From positions 1 through 55,127 of the forward strand of contig CAYUET010000017.1 of the NCBI GenBank assembly GCA_964443875.1: 55,127 nt of DNA, written 5' to 3'. The DNA is from CAYUET01 sp964443875. GTDB taxonomy: Bacteria; Auribacterota; JAFGBW01. Under the pieces are notes generated by a model. It was not told the DNA's origin and searched no databases. It was given only the letters and a program-made list of their open reading frames with translations. Position numbers and translations under genes: made by a program. Below are positions 50,986 through 55,127 of this stretch, one piece after another; within the stretch, counting starts at the first letter, position 1, and every line of letters begins with the position of its first letter.

Positions 50986-53370
50986 ATGACTTCTATAAAA
51001 GAACTCTCTGAGCGGGACATTTGCACCAAGCTCATAACGCCTGCCATCGAAAAGGCAGGATGGGATATTCATACACAAGTCCGGGAGGAATTTCCCTTAA
51101 CCCATGGCCGGATTATTGTCCGGGGAAAAGTGCATACACGGGCTAAAAACAAACGTGCCGACTACGTTCTGTTTTACAAACCCAATATCCCGATAGCCGT
51201 TATAGAGGCCAAAGACAACAACCATTCTATTGGCGATGGGATGCAGCAGGCTCTTGGCTATGCGGAATTATTACAGGTTCCTTTTGCCTTCAGCTCCAAC
51301 GGCGATGGCTTTTTATTTCATAACCAAATCGACCAAAAGGGTGTTATGGAAAAAAACATTTCCATGAATGACTTTCCATCCCCGCAAGCCTTATGGAAAC
51401 TTTGGTGTGAGCATAAGGGAATGTCACCCGACCAGGAAACCATCATAACAGAAGATTACTACAGCGACGGCAGCAACAAAACCCCCAGGTATTACCAGCT
51501 CCTTGCCATCAACAAAACCATGGAGGCCATTGCCAAAGGGCAGGATCGAATCTTGCTGGTTATGGCCACAGGAACCGGTAAAACCTACACCGCCTTCCAG
51601 ATCATCTGGCGGCTCTGGAAATCCAAAACTAAAAAACGGATACTTTTTCTTGCAGACAGAAATATTCTGATCGATCAAACCATGACCAATGACTTCAAAC
51701 CCTTCGGCTCTGCCATGACCAAAATCCAAAAAAGGCAGGCCAACAAATCCTATGAAATTTATTTATCCCTGTATCAGGCCGTTACCGGCACAGAAGAAGA
51801 AAAAAACATCTACAAACAATTTTCCCCCGGCTTTTTTGACCTGATTATTGTGGATGAGTGCCACAGGGGAAGCGCTGCCGAAGACTCCAACTGGCGCCAG
51901 ATCCTTGAATATTTTTCCTCGGCAACCCAGATTGGATTAACCGCAACCCCCAAAGAAACCAAAGATATTTCCAACAGCGACTATTTTGGTGACCCCATTT
52001 ACACCTATTCCCTGCGGCAGGGAATTGAAGACGGCTTTCTGGCTCCCTACAAGGTGGTGCGCATCGATCTCGACAAAGACCTGACCGGCTGGCGTCCGGG
52101 TAAGGGAATGCTGGATAAAAACGGAAATGAAATAGAAGACCGGATCTTCAACCAGAAGGATTTTGACAAAACCCTGGTTCTTGAAAAACGGACTCAGCTT
52201 GTAGCAAAAAAAATCTCGGAATTTTTAAAGCAGACCAGCCGATTTGATAAAACCATTGTCTTCTGCGACAACGTTGACCATGCGGAACGGATGCGCCAGG
52301 CACTTGTGAATGAAAATCCCGACCTTGCCGGGGAAAACTCAAAATACATCATGCGTATAACCGGAGACAATGAAGAAGGAAAAATGGAACTGGATAATTT
52401 CATCTTCCCCGAATCCAGGTACCCTGTGATTGCCACCACTTCAAAACTCATGAACACCGGTGTTGATGCTCAAACCTGCAAGTTGATTGTGCTGGATCAA
52501 CGCATTGAATCCATGACCGTATTTAAGCAAATCATCGGCCGTGGAACCCGGATCAATGAGGACTATGGAAAGTTCTATTTCACCATCATGGATTTTAAAA
52601 AAGCCACTGAACTTTTTGCAGACCCTGATTTTGACGGCGATCCTGTGGTAATCTATAACCCCAAAGGGGATGAATCGCCCGTACCCCCAGATGAAGCAGA
52701 TGAGACGGAAAATAAAACCCCTTACCCCGAAGTCGGAGAAGCTCTGAATGCCCCGACAATCAAAGACAATTCGAGCCCTTACGAAGGGGATTTCCCTGAA
52801 GGAACTAAAATTAAGAAATATGTAGTCTCCAATGTTCCTGTGGCAGTCGTTTCAGAAAGGGTACAATACTTTGATGCCAACGGGAAACTGATTACCGAAT
52901 CCCTGAAGGACTACACAAAAAAAAATCTGCACAAAGAATTTTCCTCTCTGAATCAATTTTTGACCAGGTGGAACAAAGCGGATAAAAAACAGGCTATCAT
53001 TGAAGAACTTGCCAATGAAGGCGTCTTTTTTGACGCCCTGCAGGAAGAGATCGGAAAGAATCTTGATCCCTTCGACATTGTCTGCCATGTGGCCTGGGAT
53101 AAACCTCCCCTGACCCGCAAAGAACGGGCAGAGAATGTAAAAAAACAAAACTATTTTACAAAATACGGAGCGCAGGCCCGCAAGGTCCTGGAGGCTTTGC
53201 TCGATAAATATGCGGATGAGGGAATTGTTCATGTGGAGGAAACACAAATCCTGACCATCAACCCTTTCCCGGATTTTGGAACCCCTGTGGAAATTATTAA
53301 AAATTTCGGCGGGCTTGAAAAATATCTGCAGGCTATTAAAGAACTTGAAAATGCCCTTTACTGTGCCTAG
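50986..53370 (+). CDS. hsdR: Type I restriction endonuclease subunit R (HsdR, EcoEI-like)
   Basis: The 794-residue protein has an N-terminal nuclease domain with 'NKRADYVLFYKPN' and 'IAVIEAKDNN' (D...ExK), then a DEAD-box motor with Walker A 'MATGTGKTYTAF', 'DECHRGS' and 'GLTATPKET', a helicase C domain with 'VFCDNVDHAERM' and 'IIGRGTRINED', and an EcoEI-type C-terminal region. HsdR joins HsdM and HsdS and cuts unmethylated foreign DNA after ATP-driven translocation. It is first in the locus; hsdM starts 83 bases downstream. Dispersed repeats precede it. Confidence 0.96.
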   Translation: MTSIKELSERDICTKLITPAIEKAGWDIHTQVREEFPLTHGRIIVRGKVHTRAKNKRADYVLFYKPNIPIAVIEAKDNNHSIGDGMQQALGYAELLQVPFAFSSNGDGFLFHNQIDQKGVMEKNISMNDFPSPQALWKLWCEHKGMSPDQETIITEDYYSDGSNKTPRYYQLLAINKTMEAIAKGQDRILLVMATGTGKTYTAFQIIWRLWKSKTKKRILFLADRNILIDQTMTNDFKPFGSAMTKIQKRQANKSYEIYLSLYQAVTGTEEEKNIYKQFSPGFFDLIIVDECHRGSAAEDSNWRQILEYFSSATQIGLTATPKETKDISNSDYFGDPIYTYSLRQGIEDGFLAPYKVVRIDLDKDLTGWRPGKGMLDKNGNEIEDRIFNQKDFDKTLVLEKRTQLVAKKISEFLKQTSRFDKTIVFCDNVDHAERMRQALVNENPDLAGENSKYIMRITGDNEEGKMELDNFIFPESRYPVIATTSKLMNTGVDAQTCKLIVLDQRIESMTVFKQIIGRGTRINEDYGKFYFTIMDFKKATELFADPDFDGDPVVIYNPKGDESPVPPDEADETENKTPYPEVGEALNAPTIKDNSSPYEGDFPEGTKIKKYVVSNVPVAVVSERVQYFDANGKLITESLKDYTKKNLHKEFSSLNQFLTRWNKADKKQAIIEELANEGVFFDALQEEIGKNLDPFDIVCHVAWDKPPLTRKERAENVKKQNYFTKYGAQARKVLEALLDKYADEGIVHVEETQILTINPFPDFGTPVEIIKNFGGLEKYLQAIKELENALYCA

Positions 53371-53377
53371 TGTGAAT

Positions 53378-53429
53378 AATCCCTTAAGGGGAAAAATCCT
53401 CGCAAGGGGATATAAATCCCATAAGGGGA
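53378..53429 (+). repeat. Three short repeats between hsdR and hsdM
   Basis: AATCCCTTAAGGGGA (53378-53392), AATCCTCGCAAGGGGA (53395-53410) and AATCCCATAAGGGGA (53415-53429) form an array with period 17-20. Each is a near-palindrome ending in AAGGGGA. Position before hsdM suggests a control element rather than a CRISPR array, as spacers are only 2-4 bases. Confidence 0.55.
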
Positions 53430-53453
53430 CAATGAACCAACGGAGAAAAAAGA

Positions 53454-54902
53454 ATGTCCATTTCGACCTTGATTAAAACCATACAAGACATCATGCGAAA
53501 AGATGTGGGTGTTGACGGCGACGCCCAGAGAATCAGCCAGATCGTCTGGCTTTTATTTTTAAAAATTTTCGATGACAAGGAAAAGGAATGGGGGCTTACC
53601 GTCAAAGGCTACAAATCCCCTTTACAAACCCGATTTCAGTGGTCCAATTGGGCGGCCAATCCCGAAGGCGAAACAGGGGAGGATCTGATTGACTTTGTAA
53701 ACAACAACCTTTTCCCGGCCTTGAAAAAACTGGCCACCACAGCCGGGGTTTCATCTCATGGAAAAGTCCTGGGAAGTGTTTTTGAAGATGCCTACAACTA
53801 CATGAAATCCGGAACCCTGCTTCGTCAGGTCATCAACACCATTGAGCAGGATGTAGATTTTAATAAATCTTCAGACCGCCATCTTTTCAACGATATATAT
53901 GAAAAAATTCTTTCTGATTTGCAGTCTGCCGGAAATGCCGGGGAGTATTACACCCCCCGCGCGGTTACCCAATTTATGGTGGATATTATCAATCCCCACC
54001 TGGGTGAAAAAATACTCGACCCGGCCTGTGGTACCGGCGGATTTTTGACCTGCGCCATCGGACATCTGGATAATCAGACCAAGACAGCCAAAGACAAAGA
54101 AACCTTACAGGAAACCATTCACGGCGTGGAGAAAAAGCCGCTTCCCCACATGCTGGCCATGACCAATATGATGATTCACGGTATCGATGTGCCAACCAAC
54201 ATTCGCCACGACAACACGCTAAGCCGCCCCCTTAAAGACTACGGCCCCAAAGACCGTGTAGATATTGTGATCACCAATCCCCCCTTCGGAGGCATGGAGG
54301 AAGACGGCATTGAAAACAACTTCCCTAAAAAATATCAGACCCGCGAGACCGCCGATCTTTTTATGGTGCTCATCATGCACCTTTTAAAACATGATACCGG
54401 CCGGGCGGCTGTGGTGTTGCCCGATGGGTTTCTATTCGGTGAAGGGGTAAAGACCAATCTTAAAAAGGAACTGCTGGAAGAATTCAATCTGCATACCATT
54501 GTGCGTTTGCCCAAGGGAGTGTTCAGTCCTTATACGGGCATTAATACCAATATCCTGTTTTTTACCAAGGGTGACAAAACCAAAGATGTCTGGTTTTTTG
54601 AACACCCCTACCCTGAAGGGTACAAATCCTATTCCCGTTCCAAGCCTCTGACGATTGAAGAATTTAATCTGGAAAAGAAGTGGTGGAACAAGCGCAAGGT
54701 GACGGAACATGCCTGGAAGGTTTCGGTTAAAGAGATCGAGGCACGCAATTACAATCTGGATTTTAAGAATCCCCATATCGTTGAAGTCAACCACAGAGAC
54801 CCCGAAGAACTGATGCAGGAGTACGAAGATATTGTCAGAGAGATGAACGCCACCCGTGATGCCTTGAAAAAGGAACTCTTTCAGGCGCTGGGGGGTAAAT
54901 AA
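53454..54902 (+). CDS. hsdM: Type I DNA methyltransferase subunit M (HsdM)
   Basis: An HsdM_N domain ('IWLLFLKIFDDKEKEW'-like segment near residues 28-44) leads into an N6-adenine methyltransferase core with 'AGEYYTPRAVTQFMVDII', motif I 'ILDPACGTGGFLT' and motif IV 'ITNPPFGGM'. At 482 residues it is normal. With HsdS it methylates the host sites and is part of the restriction complex. GGAG lies before the start. The RhuM-like gene follows with a 1-base overlap. Confidence 0.97.
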   Translation: MSISTLIKTIQDIMRKDVGVDGDAQRISQIVWLLFLKIFDDKEKEWGLTVKGYKSPLQTRFQWSNWAANPEGETGEDLIDFVNNNLFPALKKLATTAGVSSHGKVLGSVFEDAYNYMKSGTLLRQVINTIEQDVDFNKSSDRHLFNDIYEKILSDLQSAGNAGEYYTPRAVTQFMVDIINPHLGEKILDPACGTGGFLTCAIGHLDNQTKTAKDKETLQETIHGVEKKPLPHMLAMTNMMIHGIDVPTNIRHDNTLSRPLKDYGPKDRVDIVITNPPFGGMEEDGIENNFPKKYQTRETADLFMVLIMHLLKHDTGRAAVVLPDGFLFGEGVKTNLKKELLEEFNLHTIVRLPKGVFSPYTGINTNILFFTKGDKTKDVWFFEHPYPEGYKSYSRSKPLTIEEFNLEKKWWNKRKVTEHAWKVSVKEIEARNYNLDFKNPHIVEVNHRDPEELMQEYEDIVREMNATRDALKKELFQALGGK

Positions 54903-55127
54903 TGGATAAACCGAAAAAGACCGACCAGAAGGTATCTATCGTCCGCTCTTCCGCGGCCGAATATCTGACCTTTGTTGCCGCCAGCGGCAGTAGTGGTGTC
55001 GAAGCGGTTTATGCTGATGAAAACATCTGGCTATCCCAGAAGATGATGGCCACGCTCTACGATGTGAATGTACGCACGGTGAATGAACACCTGAAAAAAA
55101 TCTTTTCCGACAGCGAATTGCAGGAAG
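54902..55127 (+). CDS. RhuM-family protein (5' part; cut by window end)
   Basis: The ATG at 54902 overlaps the hsdM stop by one base. The 75 visible codons read MDKPKKTDQKVSIVRSSAAEY... and 'NIWLSQKMMATLYDVNVRTVNEHLKKIF', which is the HTH-like start of RhuM/virulence-RhuM proteins. These genes often sit between hsdM and hsdS in type I loci, but their role there is not settled. The rest of the gene and hsdS should lie beyond the window. Confidence 0.85.
   Translation, partial: MDKPKKTDQKVSIVRSSAAEYLTFVAASGSSGVEAVYADENIWLSQKMMATLYDVNVRTVNEHLKKIFSDSELQE

Noticed and set aside
53378..53429. CRISPR array
   Set aside because: Only three short imperfect units with 2-4 base spacing and no Cas genes nearby.

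Overview
The window reads as a piece of a diderm (outer-membrane) bacterial chromosome of moderate GC with a few clearly AT-richer patches. A TonB-dependent receptor, two RND permeases, a beta-barrel protein and secreted proteins with signal peptides show the double envelope. A giant secreted protein starts with a hydrophobic segment ending in an FCLAPQS motif and ends with a HELRE-type domain. I associate that pattern with Candidatus Omnitrophota (Omnitrophica). The taxonomic call rests on memory of that style of protein and on overall gene content, so it is tentative.

Layout. (a) 1-4414 is an accessory island: a possible group II intron end, a two-gene module of an XRE repressor and a PD-(D/E)xK/SEC-C protein with twin palindromic operators, and a large serine recombinase whose reading frame runs antisense through a tRNA-Asn gene. 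(b) 4542-9775 is housekeeping: CorA-like transporter, secreted FKBP-type isomerase, tandem methylthiotransferases MiaB and MtaB, a YdjM-like membrane protein and a NifU-type Fe-S scaffold. (c) 10093-14593 is the most unusual metabolic locus: an XRE-cupin regulator, a DUF4914 protein with an HPr-kinase/PEPCK-like P-loop, a GmhB-like HAD phosphatase, and a divergent chorismate synthase homologue that lacks the GESHG histidine. (d) 14748-19193 is one giant exported protein. (e) 19244-26917 holds a Zn-finger membrane protein, gamma carbonic anhydrase, an OGG-type DNA glycosylase, rplU-rpmA-obgE, a GH99-like glycosidase and a TonB-dependent receptor. (f) 27039-30901 is a tightly overlapped minus-strand operon amgK-murU-bioB-bioF, joining muropeptide sugar recycling to late biotin synthesis. 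(g) 31068-37630 has two RND permeases in tandem without an adaptor or outer-membrane channel. (h) 37703-45890 has a TerB-like protein, nadA, a beta-barrel/PKD surface protein, two PilT-family ATPases and a GT-C glycosyltransferase. (i) 46003-50985 is repeat-rich, with a GIY-YIG nuclease, a gene remnant, an AT-rich membrane protein, a STAS-like protein and a glycosyltransferase. (j) 50986-55127 is a type I restriction locus, hsdR-hsdM followed by a RhuM-like gene cut by the window end.

Two kinds of dispersed intergenic repeat occur. One is a MITE-like element with GCAGCAAGCTGC-type ends, at 6233, 9900 and 41041. The other is a family built from 'GTCATCCTGAGC...GAAGGATCC' units, in 46475-47165 and, in diverged form, at 50735. 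The best candidates for something undescribed are the XRE/SEC-C nuclease module beside the recombinase and the DUF4914/HAD/AroC-like cluster. No CRISPR array, rRNA or riboswitch was recognised.
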